From contig NVTE01000013.1 in assembly GCA_002401455.1 (NCBI GenBank), positions 1 through 44,552 of the forward strand: DNA of 44,552 bases, read 5' to 3'. Positions 1-7,342 of this stretch are shown here, piece after piece; the first letter of the stretch is position 1; each line of letters starts with the position of its first letter. Origin of the DNA: Alphaproteobacteria bacterium (GTDB lineage: Bacteria; Pseudomonadota; Alphaproteobacteria; Sphingomonadales; Emcibacteraceae). A program made the translations under genes and the position numbers. A model generated the notes under the pieces. The model searched no databases and was not told the DNA's origin. It saw only the letters and a list, made by a program, of their open reading frames with translations.

Positions 1-396
1 TTCATCCTTTCTAGAATCACCTCTTAAAGCCATTATATTTTCAATACCTAAATAATGACAATCAACCAATACATATTCCGTTTCTTCTTTGGAAAATCCA
101 CCACATAAAACATGTGGAACAGGGTCAATACCATATTTATGCATTAAAGATGCACATATACCTACTGTACCCGGTCTCATTCTGGTCACCTTTTGTTCTA
201 AAAGGCCTCCCTCTTTTTTTAAGTAAATAAATTCTTCTCTCGAGGTAGTTACATCAATAAAAGGTGGATTAAACTCCATTAAAGGGTCAATATTATCGTA
301 TAATTTTTGAATATTTTGCCCTTTTACAGGGGGAACTATTTCAAAGGAAAACAGAGTTTTCCCCTTAGCTTTTTCTATATGTTCCGTAATCTTCAT
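1..396 (-). CDS. metF: 5,10-methylenetetrahydrofolate reductase, N-terminal fragment (foreign, Bacteroidetes-type)
   Basis: The minus strand reads open from an ATG at 394-396 to the window edge, giving 132 residues without a stop. The start MKITEHIEKAKGKTLFSFE and the later DVTTSREE, VTRMRPGT, PHVLCGG and IMALRGD motifs are those of MetF, the flavoenzyme that reduces methylene-THF to methyl-THF for methionine synthesis. The wording is closest, from memory, to flavobacterial MetF, and codon use is strongly A/T-ending, unlike every gene after 684. A Bacteroidetes-type promoter lies just upstream. I see it as DNA from another organism joined to the alphaproteobacterial contig. The C-terminal half lies outside the window. 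Confidence 0.85.
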   Translation of the reverse strand, partial: MKITEHIEKAKGKTLFSFEIVPPVKGQNIQKLYDNIDPLMEFNPPFIDVTTSREEFIYLKKEGGLLEQKVTRMRPGTVGICASLMHKYGIDPVPHVLCGGFSKEETEYVLVDCHYLGIENIMALRGDSRKDE

Positions 397-683
397 GATA
401 ATTTAGTGTCAATTTATTGGTTTGCAAAAGTAAGCTTGTTTTTACAATGAGCAATCACCAGAAAGTGATTTTTTTAAGTTGTTCTGACTCAAGTTATCAC
501 TTTATAACAATTCCCTTTTTATTTAATATTTTTATCATTCTTAATTTCTTAGCACATGAAAAGCCAATATTAAACAAATAGTATCTTGTTTTTACGATCA
601 AGTATCCCTATATGCCATTGAAGTTGAAAAAAAACTGTGGCCTGTATAGTGCCGCATTCAGTTAGCTTTATAGGAAAAAAATA
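397..683. other. intergenic stretch holding the probable left chimeric junction
   Basis: No gene is seen. The left part is very A+T-rich and fits the metF upstream region of a Bacteroidetes genome. The right part, from about 600, leads into yajC and has a weak promoter-like element (TTGAAA at 624-629 and TATAGT at 645-650, spacing only 15) and a ribosome binding site AGGA before the yajC ATG. The switch probably lies between about 440 and 610, but composition alone does not fix the base. Confidence 0.5.
425..432 (-). promoter_or_regulatory. Bacteroidetes-type -7 promoter element (TAnnTTTG) upstream of metF
   Basis: Read on the minus strand the bases are TACTTTTG, matching the Bacteroidetes sigma-factor -7 consensus TAnnTTTG. 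The element lies 28 bases upstream of the metF ATG. It supports a Bacteroidetes origin for the left end. The -33 TTTG element is only weakly matched. Confidence 0.5.
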
Positions 684-1028
684 ATGTTTATATCAGACGC
701 ATTTGCAGAGGCAGCGGGCGCACCGGGTGGCGAGAGTGCATTCATGCAGTTTCTGCCTTTCATCCTTATCATCGGGGTATTTTATTTCCTGATGATCAGA
801 CCACAACAAAAACGCGCTAAAGAGCATAAAAACATGATCGGCGCATTGCGTCGGGGCGATAATGTTGTAACCTCTGGCGGTATTGTTGCCAAGGTATCGC
901 GGGTGATTGACGATCATGAGATCGAACTTGAAATCGCCGCCGGTGTTAAAGTTAAAGTGATCCGTTCGACCATTTCCACTGTGGTTGGAAAACCGGCTCC
1001 TGCCAACGACACCGTTGAAAAAAAGTAA
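684..1028 (+). CDS. yajC: Sec translocon accessory subunit YajC
   Basis: A 114-residue protein with one membrane segment at about 21-39, followed by the family signature YFLMIRPQQKR and a basic cytoplasmic domain with GDNVVTSGGIVAKV. YajC associates with SecD and SecF at the SecYEG translocon in the inner membrane. The ATG is preceded by AGGA at good spacing. It is the first gene of a same-strand block yajC-secD-secF-Mth938, the usual order in this class. The length is normal for the family. Confidence 0.95.
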   Translation: MFISDAFAEAAGAPGGESAFMQFLPFILIIGVFYFLMIRPQQKRAKEHKNMIGALRRGDNVVTSGGIVAKVSRVIDDHEIELEIAAGVKVKVIRSTISTVVGKPAPANDTVEKK

Positions 1029-1053
1029 CCCGAAATCGTAATCGGAATATAGC

Positions 1054-2655
1054 ATGTTAAATTTCCCCCGATGGAAGATCATTATGATCAGCCTGATTGC
1101 CTTTATCGGCGTTCTGATGGCTGTACCGAATTTTTTAAGTGATGAACAGTTAAAAAATTACCCTGAGTTTCTGCCCAGCAGTCAGTTGACCCTTGGTCTT
1201 GATTTGCAGGGTGGTGTTCATCTGTTGTGGGAAGTTGACCTGGCGGAGGTCGAAAAGGAAAAACTGGAATCCAAGCGCGGTGATATTCGCGATGCTTTCC
1301 GGGCGGAAAAAATTGTTCTGCGCAGCTCCATTCGCAAGGGTGCCATTCATATCAAGCTCACCGATAAAAGCCAGACTGATAAAGCTTTGGAGGTTATCGG
1401 CGATACGGTTGAGATGCTGGGGTCATCCCTGACCACTTCAGGGGTGGCCGATATTGAATATGAGCTTGCCGGTGAAGGCATTATTGTTGTTAAGCTGACA
1501 AAAGATGGTCTGGTAATGCGCGGCAATGATGTGATTACCCAGTCCATTGAAGTGATCCGGCGCCGTATTGATGGCATGGGCACTAAGGAACCGACGATTC
1601 AGAAACAGGGCGATAGCCGTATTTTGGTTCAGGTGCCCGGTCTGGATGATCCTCAGAAACTTAAAGACCTGGTCGGCAAGACGGCGAAACTTTCCTTCCA
1701 GTTGGTCAATTCTTCGATCGGGGTAGAGGACCGGGTTCCGCCCGGATACGAACGTTTCCCCATGGCGGAGAGCGAACGCCGGACCGGTCTGCCGCCGAGC
1801 ATTGTGGTCAGTAAACGTAAAATTCTTACCGGGGAAAACCTGGTTGATGCAGGTTTAGGCTATGATCAGGATAACCGTCCTGTGGTCAGCTTTCGCTTTG
1901 ACCGTAAAGGCAGTAAGGATTTTGCTAAAGTTACCATGAAGAATGTTAATCGTCAGTTCGCGATCATTCTGGATAACGTGGTGATCAGCGCGCCAAATAT
2001 TCAAAGCCCTATTTTAGGCGGGTCCGGCATTATTACCGGTAATTTCACCGTTGAAAGTGCCAGCGAGCTTGGCCTGTTGCTGAAGGCCGGGTCCTTACCA
2101 GCGCGGCTGACCGTGGTCGAGGAAAGAACAGTCGGGCCAGATCTTGGCTCTGATAATATTGAGGCCGGCAAGATCGCCGCCATCATCGGACTTGCGGCGG
2201 TCATGGTTTATATCGTGCTCAGTTACGGTATGTTCGGCATGGTCGCCAACTTTGCCCTGATGATTAATATCGGGATGATTTTCGGACTATTGTCCACATT
2301 AGGGGCGACCCTGACCATGCCGGGTGTCGCCGGGATCGTGCTGACCGTCGGTATGGCGGTGGATGCCAACGTTCTGATATTTGAACGGGTGCGGGAAGAA
2401 TACCGTAATGGGAAAAATGCCCTGACCGCGTTAACCAGCGGCTATGACAAGGCCTTCAGCACCATTGTTGACGCCAACGTAACCACTCTGATCGCGGCCG
2501 TGATCCTGTTTCAGTTTGGCTCGGGCCCCATCAAAGGCTTCGCAGTAACCCTGATGATCGGTATCATGACCTCCATGTTCACCGCCGTCAGCATGTCACG
2601 GATGATTATTTCAGCCTGGGCGGTCAAAAAACGCCCCACCACATTGAAGATATAA
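1054..2655 (+). CDS. secD: protein translocase subunit SecD
   Basis: A 533-residue inner-membrane protein of the RND superfamily that uses the proton gradient to help pull preproteins out of the SecYEG channel. It has an N-terminal membrane segment (about 8-26), the conserved LGLDLQGGVHL stretch at about 48-57, a large periplasmic part, and a C-terminal bundle of membrane segments starting near 370. The bundle carries GMAVDANVLIFERVREE, whose Asp is the family proton-relay residue. It sits 25 bases after yajC and 12 bases before secF, so the three are very likely one transcript. Confidence 0.97.
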   Translation: MLNFPRWKIIMISLIAFIGVLMAVPNFLSDEQLKNYPEFLPSSQLTLGLDLQGGVHLLWEVDLAEVEKEKLESKRGDIRDAFRAEKIVLRSSIRKGAIHIKLTDKSQTDKALEVIGDTVEMLGSSLTTSGVADIEYELAGEGIIVVKLTKDGLVMRGNDVITQSIEVIRRRIDGMGTKEPTIQKQGDSRILVQVPGLDDPQKLKDLVGKTAKLSFQLVNSSIGVEDRVPPGYERFPMAESERRTGLPPSIVVSKRKILTGENLVDAGLGYDQDNRPVVSFRFDRKGSKDFAKVTMKNVNRQFAIILDNVVISAPNIQSPILGGSGIITGNFTVESASELGLLLKAGSLPARLTVVEERTVGPDLGSDNIEAGKIAAIIGLAAVMVYIVLSYGMFGMVANFALMINIGMIFGLLSTLGATLTMPGVAGIVLTVGMAVDANVLIFERVREEYRNGKNALTALTSGYDKAFSTIVDANVTTLIAAVILFQFGSGPIKGFAVTLMIGIMTSMFTAVSMSRMIISAWAVKKRPTTLKI

Positions 2656-2667
2656 GGGACTATTCAA

Positions 2668-3618
2668 ATGTTATTAAAACTGGTTCCAGAAACGACAAAT
2701 ATCAGATTTATTGATTTTCGCAAAATGGCCTATGTGCTGTCTTTGGTGATGATCGTCGCCTCCATGGGGCTCTATTTCACCAAGGGCTTGAATTTCGGCA
2801 TTGATTTCGAAGGCGGGATTATGATCGAGATTGGTACCGAAGGTCCGGCTGATATCACCAGAATTCGCTCGGTCATGAAAGGCCTGAATATGGGCGATGT
2901 CAAGGTTCAGGAATTTGGCGCACCAAATGATGTGCTGATCCGGCTTGAGCATCAGGAAGGCCTGACCGTTGATCAGGTGGTCGAAAAGGTCCGTGAGGTC
3001 CTGCCCATGGCCGTTGATGGCGAGATCAGCTACCGGCGGACGGAAACGGTGGGCTCTACAGTATCCGGAGAATTGATTTCGGATGGCATCATGGCCGTGG
3101 CTTTGGCCATGGGCGCGGTGTTGATTTACATCTGGTTCCGCTTTGAGTGGCAGTTTGGCTTGGGGGCGGTTATCGCCCTGGTCCATGACGTGATCCTGAC
3201 CATTGGTATGTTCGCCATCACCGGGATGGAGTTTAACCTCTCGACCATTGCGGCGATCCTGACCATTGTCGGCTACTCCCTCAACGATACGGTGGTGGTC
3301 TATGATCGGATCAGGGAAAACCTGCGAAAATTCCGCAAGAAATCCATGCCGGACCTGCTGAACCTCAGTATCAATGACACCCTGTCACGGACGGTAATGA
3401 CCTCTGTCACCACCCTGATTGCTTTGTTCTCTTTGTTCTTCCTGGGCGGTGAGGGTATTCACGGTTTTGCTGCCGCCATGATCTGGGGTATCTTTGTCGG
3501 GACCTATTCGTCGATCTTTATCGCAGCCCCTGTGTTGCTCTGGGTTGAGCTCAGGCGTGAAGATGACACAGCGCAGACCCCGGGTATGGAAATCATCCCG
3601 CCCAAGAAAAAGGCCTGA
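2668..3618 (+). CDS. secF: protein translocase subunit SecF
   Basis: A 316-residue partner of SecD. It has a first membrane segment at about 21-39, the LNFGIDFEGG motif, a short periplasmic domain, and five predicted C-terminal membrane segments with GYSLNDTVVVYDRIREN. SecD and SecF form a complex in the inner membrane that completes protein export and helps membrane protein insertion. A basic KKKKA tail ends the protein, and the next gene begins within 5 bases of its stop codon, which implies translational coupling. Confidence 0.97.
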   Translation: MLLKLVPETTNIRFIDFRKMAYVLSLVMIVASMGLYFTKGLNFGIDFEGGIMIEIGTEGPADITRIRSVMKGLNMGDVKVQEFGAPNDVLIRLEHQEGLTVDQVVEKVREVLPMAVDGEISYRRTETVGSTVSGELISDGIMAVALAMGAVLIYIWFRFEWQFGLGAVIALVHDVILTIGMFAITGMEFNLSTIAAILTIVGYSLNDTVVVYDRIRENLRKFRKKSMPDLLNLSINDTLSRTVMTSVTTLIALFSLFFLGGEGIHGFAAAMIWGIFVGTYSSIFIAAPVLLWVELRREDDTAQTPGMEIIPPKKKA

Positions 3619-3622
3619 CCCT

Positions 3623-4000
3623 TTGGAATTCAAGGAAGTAACTTCACAGCAAGAAACCGCCATCTCCTCATACGGGGACGGCGGTTTTCGCATAGGTGAG
3701 CAGCGCAGCAAAGGCTCGATCCTGATCACGCCTAAGGGCTATTACCCGTGGGACGCGGTCGAGATGGCGTCGGCTACCCTGGATAACCTAAAGCTGATCA
3801 TGGACCAGAGTGCGGATATTGATATCCTGCTGGTCGGCACCGGTGATAATATGCGGCCGCTGAACAAGCCGCTGCGTACCTCTCTGGAAGCCGCCGGGAT
3901 CGCCGTTGATATTATGGCCACCGGTGCTGCTGCACGGACCTATAATATCCTGCTGGCCGAGGGCCGGAAAGTGGCCGCTGCCCTGATCGCCATAGACTAA
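3623..4000 (+). CDS. Mth938-domain protein, NDUFAF3-like
   Basis: A protein of 125 residues whose best start is a TTG at 3623, because no ATG precedes the conserved region and an upstream start would lie inside secF. AAGG lies just upstream, across the secF end. The GFRIGEQRSKGSILITPKG and LLVGTGDNM stretches, and the AAARTYNILLAEGRKVAAAL tail, are typical of the Mth938/DUF498 family. Human NDUFAF3 belongs to this family and helps assemble respiratory complex I. The link between this family and secDF in alphaproteobacterial gene order is known. The bacterial function is not established; a role in membrane-complex assembly is inferred from homology and context. Confidence 0.85.
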   Translation: MEFKEVTSQQETAISSYGDGGFRIGEQRSKGSILITPKGYYPWDAVEMASATLDNLKLIMDQSADIDILLVGTGDNMRPLNKPLRTSLEAAGIAVDIMATGAAARTYNILLAEGRKVAAALIAID

Positions 4001-4027
4001 TTTCTTTATATAATTTTAGCCCATAAA

Positions 4028-4053
4028 AAAGGCCGGACAATTGTCCGGCCTTT
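4028..4053. terminator. bidirectional intrinsic terminator
   Basis: A perfect palindrome with arms AAAGGCCGGACAA and TTGTCCGGCCTTT, extended by an A-run on the left and a T-run on the right. It lies between the ends of two convergent genes (stops at 4000 and 4076) and can end transcription from both sides. Confidence 0.85.
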
Positions 4054-4075
4054 AATCGTTGTGGTCTGACGGCTG

Positions 4076-4564
4076 TTAGAGGCCGGGAGGATTCTGAACT
4101 GCAATCATTGCAAAAAGCATTGGAATGGACAGCAGTGTGTTGGTGCGGGAGAAAAGCATCGCCCGACGGCCAGCCTTTGCTTTGGCATCCGCGTCGGCTT
4201 CAACCATACCAAGGGCGATTTTCTGAGCTGGCCAGATGATGACCCAGACATTGAACGCCATGATCAGGCCCATCCACATGCCAAAACCAATGTAGGGGAT
4301 TTGGAATGTCATCGCTTCGTGCAATGTATAGCCGGGGGTAAGTTGGGCCAGGATCAGGCCGAACAGGACGGTACCGGCAGCACCCCAGCGGAACCAGAAG
4401 AGAGCTTCAGGCGCAATGACTTTGCTGATGGCTGGTTTTTGTTCAGCAGGGATTTTAGGCATGCTGGGGATCTGTACAAAGTTAAAATACCACAGGATCC
4501 CAATCCACATGACACCACAAATTACGTGCAGGTAACGCACTAAAAATAAGATAAAATCTTCCAT
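4076..4564 (-). CDS. urate hydroxylase PuuD-like membrane domain protein
   Basis: A 162-residue integral membrane protein with about four hydrophobic segments. The opening LVRYLHVICGVMWIGILWYF and NFVQIPSMP resemble the membrane part of the Urate_ox_N (DUF989)/PuuD family. The cytochrome c domain found in full PuuD proteins is absent, and no purine genes lie nearby, so urate oxidation should not be assumed. GGAG precedes the ATG. It lies 15 bases downstream of a 46-codon membrane peptide gene on the same strand and likely shares its transcript. Confidence 0.65.
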   Translation of the reverse strand: MEDFILFLVRYLHVICGVMWIGILWYFNFVQIPSMPKIPAEQKPAISKVIAPEALFWFRWGAAGTVLFGLILAQLTPGYTLHEAMTFQIPYIGFGMWMGLIMAFNVWVIIWPAQKIALGMVEADADAKAKAGRRAMLFSRTNTLLSIPMLFAMIAVQNPPGL

Positions 4565-4579
4565 TTTATATCTCCACCC

Positions 4580-4720
4580 TTATTTAATTATATCGGAGAT
4601 GACTTTTTCGACACCCGATTGGTTTGCATTTTCTATCTGATTTGTTGCGATGACCATGATCACGGTCAGGACAACGCCTGCTATGATCGTCAATGGCAAT
4701 GATTCGAGAATTTTGCTCAT
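4580..4720 (-). CDS. small single-span membrane protein, 46 residues, unknown
   Basis: ATG at 4718-4720, TAA at 4580-4582, preceded by AGGAAAG at good spacing. The peptide starts MSKILESLPLTIIAGVVLTV and has one hydrophobic span at about 8-25, then a polar tail ending VEKVISDIIK. The tail could be amphipathic. I do not recognise a family. Its position directly upstream of the PuuD-like membrane gene (15-base gap) and downstream of a promoter-like element suggests a two-gene unit in which it could be a small partner subunit. That is inference only. Confidence 0.6.
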   Translation of the reverse strand: MSKILESLPLTIIAGVVLTVIMVIATNQIENANQSGVEKVISDIIK

Positions 4721-4821
4721 TTTTCTTTCCTGTTATTGATATAAATACCCTTGTCAAAGAAATTGCTTCCAGATTTCCTAAAACCCCTCTATGAAACAAT
4801 TTCGTCCCTGTGGACGGCCTA

Positions 4822-4850
4822 AGATTAACAGTTTCTTTACCATGCGTCAA
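4822..4850 (-). promoter_or_regulatory. predicted sigma-70-like promoter for the small membrane protein operon
   Basis: On the minus strand TTGACG (4845-4850) is followed after 17 bases by TAATCT (4822-4827). The -35 is good and the -10 weak. It faces the 46-codon gene about 100 bases downstream. Confidence 0.4.
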
Positions 4851-4912
4851 AATAATGCCACTTATTATCAAAAAGAAAATGAAAATAAGGCGGTTAGGGC
4901 GCATTCTAGACA

Positions 4913-5773
4913 ATGACTAAAAGTGATAAAATGACAGATAGCCTGGAAAATAACCCCCATTGTTGTGAAGTGGTCGCCAAATTTGATCATGACCGTTACC
5001 TGACTGTGCTCTATGCCCCGGCTGAGAAACGCGCAGGCCTGTATGCTCTGTATGCCTTTAACTATGAAATTTCCAGAATTAGGGAAGGGGTCTCAGAACC
5101 CATGCTCGGCGAAATCCGCCTGCAATGGTGGCGGGAAGCCATTGATGATGTCTATCAGGGCACCGTGCGTTCCCATGACATATTGCCGTCGCTGGCAGCA
5201 GCTATAACTGCACATGATCTGCCCCGGGAGACTTTCATGGATATTATTGAGGGCCGGTCGCAGGACCTTTATGATGAAAGTCCCGAAAGCTTGTCTGAGT
5301 TGGAAGATTATCTCTCCCAGACAGCAGGCAACCTGTCTTGCCTAGCGGTTCAGATTTTAGGCGGTAAGGTAGGCGATGATCTGGCACGACGGTTGGGTAT
5401 CGCCTGGGGATATGTCGGTCTAATCCGATCTGTCGCCTATCATCTTTCCTTAAAGAAAAGTTTTATCCCGTTGGATTTAATGGCTGAGCATGACGTGAAG
5501 GGAAAATATTTATCCCCGGATGAGCCTGAAGTCCTGAAAGCGATTTTACCCGCCTTCAGCCAGAAGGCCGAAGAGCATCTGACTTATATTCGGGCTCATA
5601 AGAAACAGATCACCTCGGGAGTGCGGTCAGCTTTTCTGTTGTCCGCCCTGTCTCGCAGTTACCTGAAAACCATTAAAAGGGCCGACTATAATGCCTTTGG
5701 TCTGCATGAAAAGGCCGGTGCCTTTTCCCGGCAATGGTGTTTGCTGACCTCAGCTCTGTTTAACCGGCTTTAA
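4913..5773 (+). CDS. squalene/phytoene synthase-fold protein, NDUFAF6-like (probably non-enzymatic)
   Basis: A 286-residue member of the squalene/phytoene synthase superfamily. The segments [30 protein letters not shown] and [16 protein letters not shown] follow human NDUFAF6 (recalled: RAFNVELAQVKDSVSE and LMRMQFWKKTVEDIY) more closely than carotenoid enzymes. The two Asp-rich motifs that bind prenyl diphosphate in true synthases are not present: the first region reads NYEISRIRE (50-58) and the second reads [17 protein letters not shown] (170-186). NDUFAF6 acts in assembly of complex I in mitochondria. No carotenoid or hopanoid genes lie nearby. The start is ATG 4913, with an internal ATG at 4931 also possible. 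The 3' end overlaps trmFO by 14 bases, tail to tail. Confidence 0.8.
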   Translation: MTKSDKMTDSLENNPHCCEVVAKFDHDRYLTVLYAPAEKRAGLYALYAFNYEISRIREGVSEPMLGEIRLQWWREAIDDVYQGTVRSHDILPSLAAAITAHDLPRETFMDIIEGRSQDLYDESPESLSELEDYLSQTAGNLSCLAVQILGGKVGDDLARRLGIAWGYVGLIRSVAYHLSLKKSFIPLDLMAEHDVKGKYLSPDEPEVLKAILPAFSQKAEEHLTYIRAHKKQITSGVRSAFLLSALSRSYLKTIKRADYNAFGLHEKAGAFSRQWCLLTSALFNRL

Positions 5774-7112
5774 TCTCTTCCAGCCAGACGGCGAGGGCAT
5801 CCAGGGCCCGGTGTGACTTGATGGGTTTTCGATCCTTGCGTTTGATCTTCTTGCCTTCCAGGGAGGGCATGATGCCGTAATTGATGTTCATGGGTTGGAA
5901 GTGTTTGCGAGCTCCGGCACCGGGAATCTGACCGCCGGTGATATAATGGATCAGGGCGCCAAAGGCCGTGGTCACAGGCGGGGCAGGAATCTCCTGGCCC
6001 AGGCGTTCGGCGGCAGCAAAGCGCCCGGCCATTAGCCCCATGGCGGCACTTTCCACATAACCTTCAACACCACTGATCTGACCAGCAAAGCGCAGCCGTG
6101 GTTGGGCTTTAAAGCGCAGGTTACTGTCGAGCAGAACCGGGCTGTTGATGAAGGTATTGCGGTGTAGGCCGCCCAGACGGGCAAAGCGGGCATTCTCAAG
6201 GCCGGTGATTTTCTGGAATGTCTCGACCTGGGCGCCGTATTTCATCTTGGTCTGGAATCCGACCATATTGTATAGGGTATCAAGCTTGTTATCCTGCCGC
6301 AGTTGCAGCACGGCATAGGCATGTTCTCCGGTATGGGGGTTGGTCAAGCCCACCGGCTTCATCGGGCCAAAGCGCAGGGTTTCCCGGCCGCGTTCCGCCA
6401 TGACCTCAATTGGCATGCAGCCATCAAAATAGGGCGTGTTCTTTTCCCAGTCTTTATAGTCATATTTTTCCGTGTCGATAAGATCATCGATCAGGGCTTC
6501 ATATTGCTCGCGGGTCAGGGGCAGGTTGATATAATCCGCCGTATCGCCCTTGTCATAGCGGGACTGGTACCAGGCCTTGCTAAAATCAATGCTGTCCTTA
6601 TAAATAATTGGCGCTATGGCGTCGAAAAAGGCCAGGTGTTCTTCGCCGGTTAGCTCAAGGATGGACTGGGCCAGGGCATCGGAGGTCAGGGGGCCGGTGG
6701 CAATGATGACATTGTCCCAGTCCTCTGGTGGAATGGAGGCAACTTCTTCCCGGACCATGGTGAACAGGGGGTTGGCTTCGAGGGCTGTCTGTACCGATTT
6801 ACTGAAGCCCTCCCGATCTACGGCTAGGGCGCTGCCGGCGGGAACGGTATTTTCCATGGCCGCCGCCATGATAAGGGAGTTGCAGCGACGCATCTCCTCA
6901 TGGAGTAGACCGACGGCGTTATTCTCATAATCATCGGAGCGGAAAGAGTTTGAACAGACCATTTCAGCCAGATTGTCGGTCTGGTGAACATCGGTTTTGC
7001 GCACGGGCCGCATTTCATGGAGGATGACAGGAATATCCTGCTGAATGATTTGCCAGGCGGCTTCTGTGCCTGCCAGTCCGCCGCCGATGATATGAATTGC
7101 TTTATGTGCCAT
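5760..7112 (-). CDS. trmFO: methylenetetrahydrofolate-tRNA-(uracil-5-)-methyltransferase TrmFO
   Basis: A 450-residue FAD protein with an N-terminal dinucleotide-binding motif [13 protein letters not shown]. Its [19 protein letters not shown]-like [18 protein letters not shown], and [16 protein letters not shown] stretches are characteristic of TrmFO (Gid). It methylates U54 of tRNA using methylene-THF as carbon donor and reduced FAD. Length is normal. It is convergent with the NDUFAF6-like gene, and no terminator is visible between them because the coding ends overlap. Confidence 0.95.
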   Translation of the reverse strand: MAHKAIHIIGGGLAGTEAAWQIIQQDIPVILHEMRPVRKTDVHQTDNLAEMVCSNSFRSDDYENNAVGLLHEEMRRCNSLIMAAAMENTVPAGSALAVDREGFSKSVQTALEANPLFTMVREEVASIPPEDWDNVIIATGPLTSDALAQSILELTGEEHLAFFDAIAPIIYKDSIDFSKAWYQSRYDKGDTADYINLPLTREQYEALIDDLIDTEKYDYKDWEKNTPYFDGCMPIEVMAERGRETLRFGPMKPVGLTNPHTGEHAYAVLQLRQDNKLDTLYNMVGFQTKMKYGAQVETFQKITGLENARFARLGGLHRNTFINSPVLLDSNLRFKAQPRLRFAGQISGVEGYVESAAMGLMAGRFAAAERLGQEIPAPPVTTAFGALIHYITGGQIPGAGARKHFQPMNINYGIMPSLEGKKIKRKDRKPIKSHRALDALAVWLEEIKAG

Positions 7113-7170
7113 GAATAATGATCTCCTTAATAAAAAAGGTCATATCATTTAAAGAGGGAAGGGGCCATAG

Positions 7171-7204
7171 AAAAACGCCTGCTTTCTGGCTAAAAGCAGG
7201 CGTC
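7171..7204 (-). terminator. intrinsic terminator downstream of uvrA
   Basis: Arms ACGCCTGCTTT (7175-7185) and AAAGCAGGCGT (7193-7203) form an 11-pair stem with a 7-base loop. On the minus strand the stem is followed by TTTT, so it ends transcripts coming from uvrA. It lies about 140 bases past the uvrA stop. No gene is visible between. Confidence 0.75.
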
Positions 7205-7342
7205 TATCACAATGGAGATTTGTAATAAGTTAGTCAGTAGTAAGTTGGCTTGTAGGAGATTGGGTTGAATATCTGCTACAGCTCAATTATAGGTTACTTA
7301 TGGTTAATAAGTGGTTAATTTTAAGGATAAATATAACAAAAA

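Noticed and set aside
1..7112. A folate theme linking metF and trmFO
   Set aside because: metF is on foreign DNA, so the proximity is an artefact.
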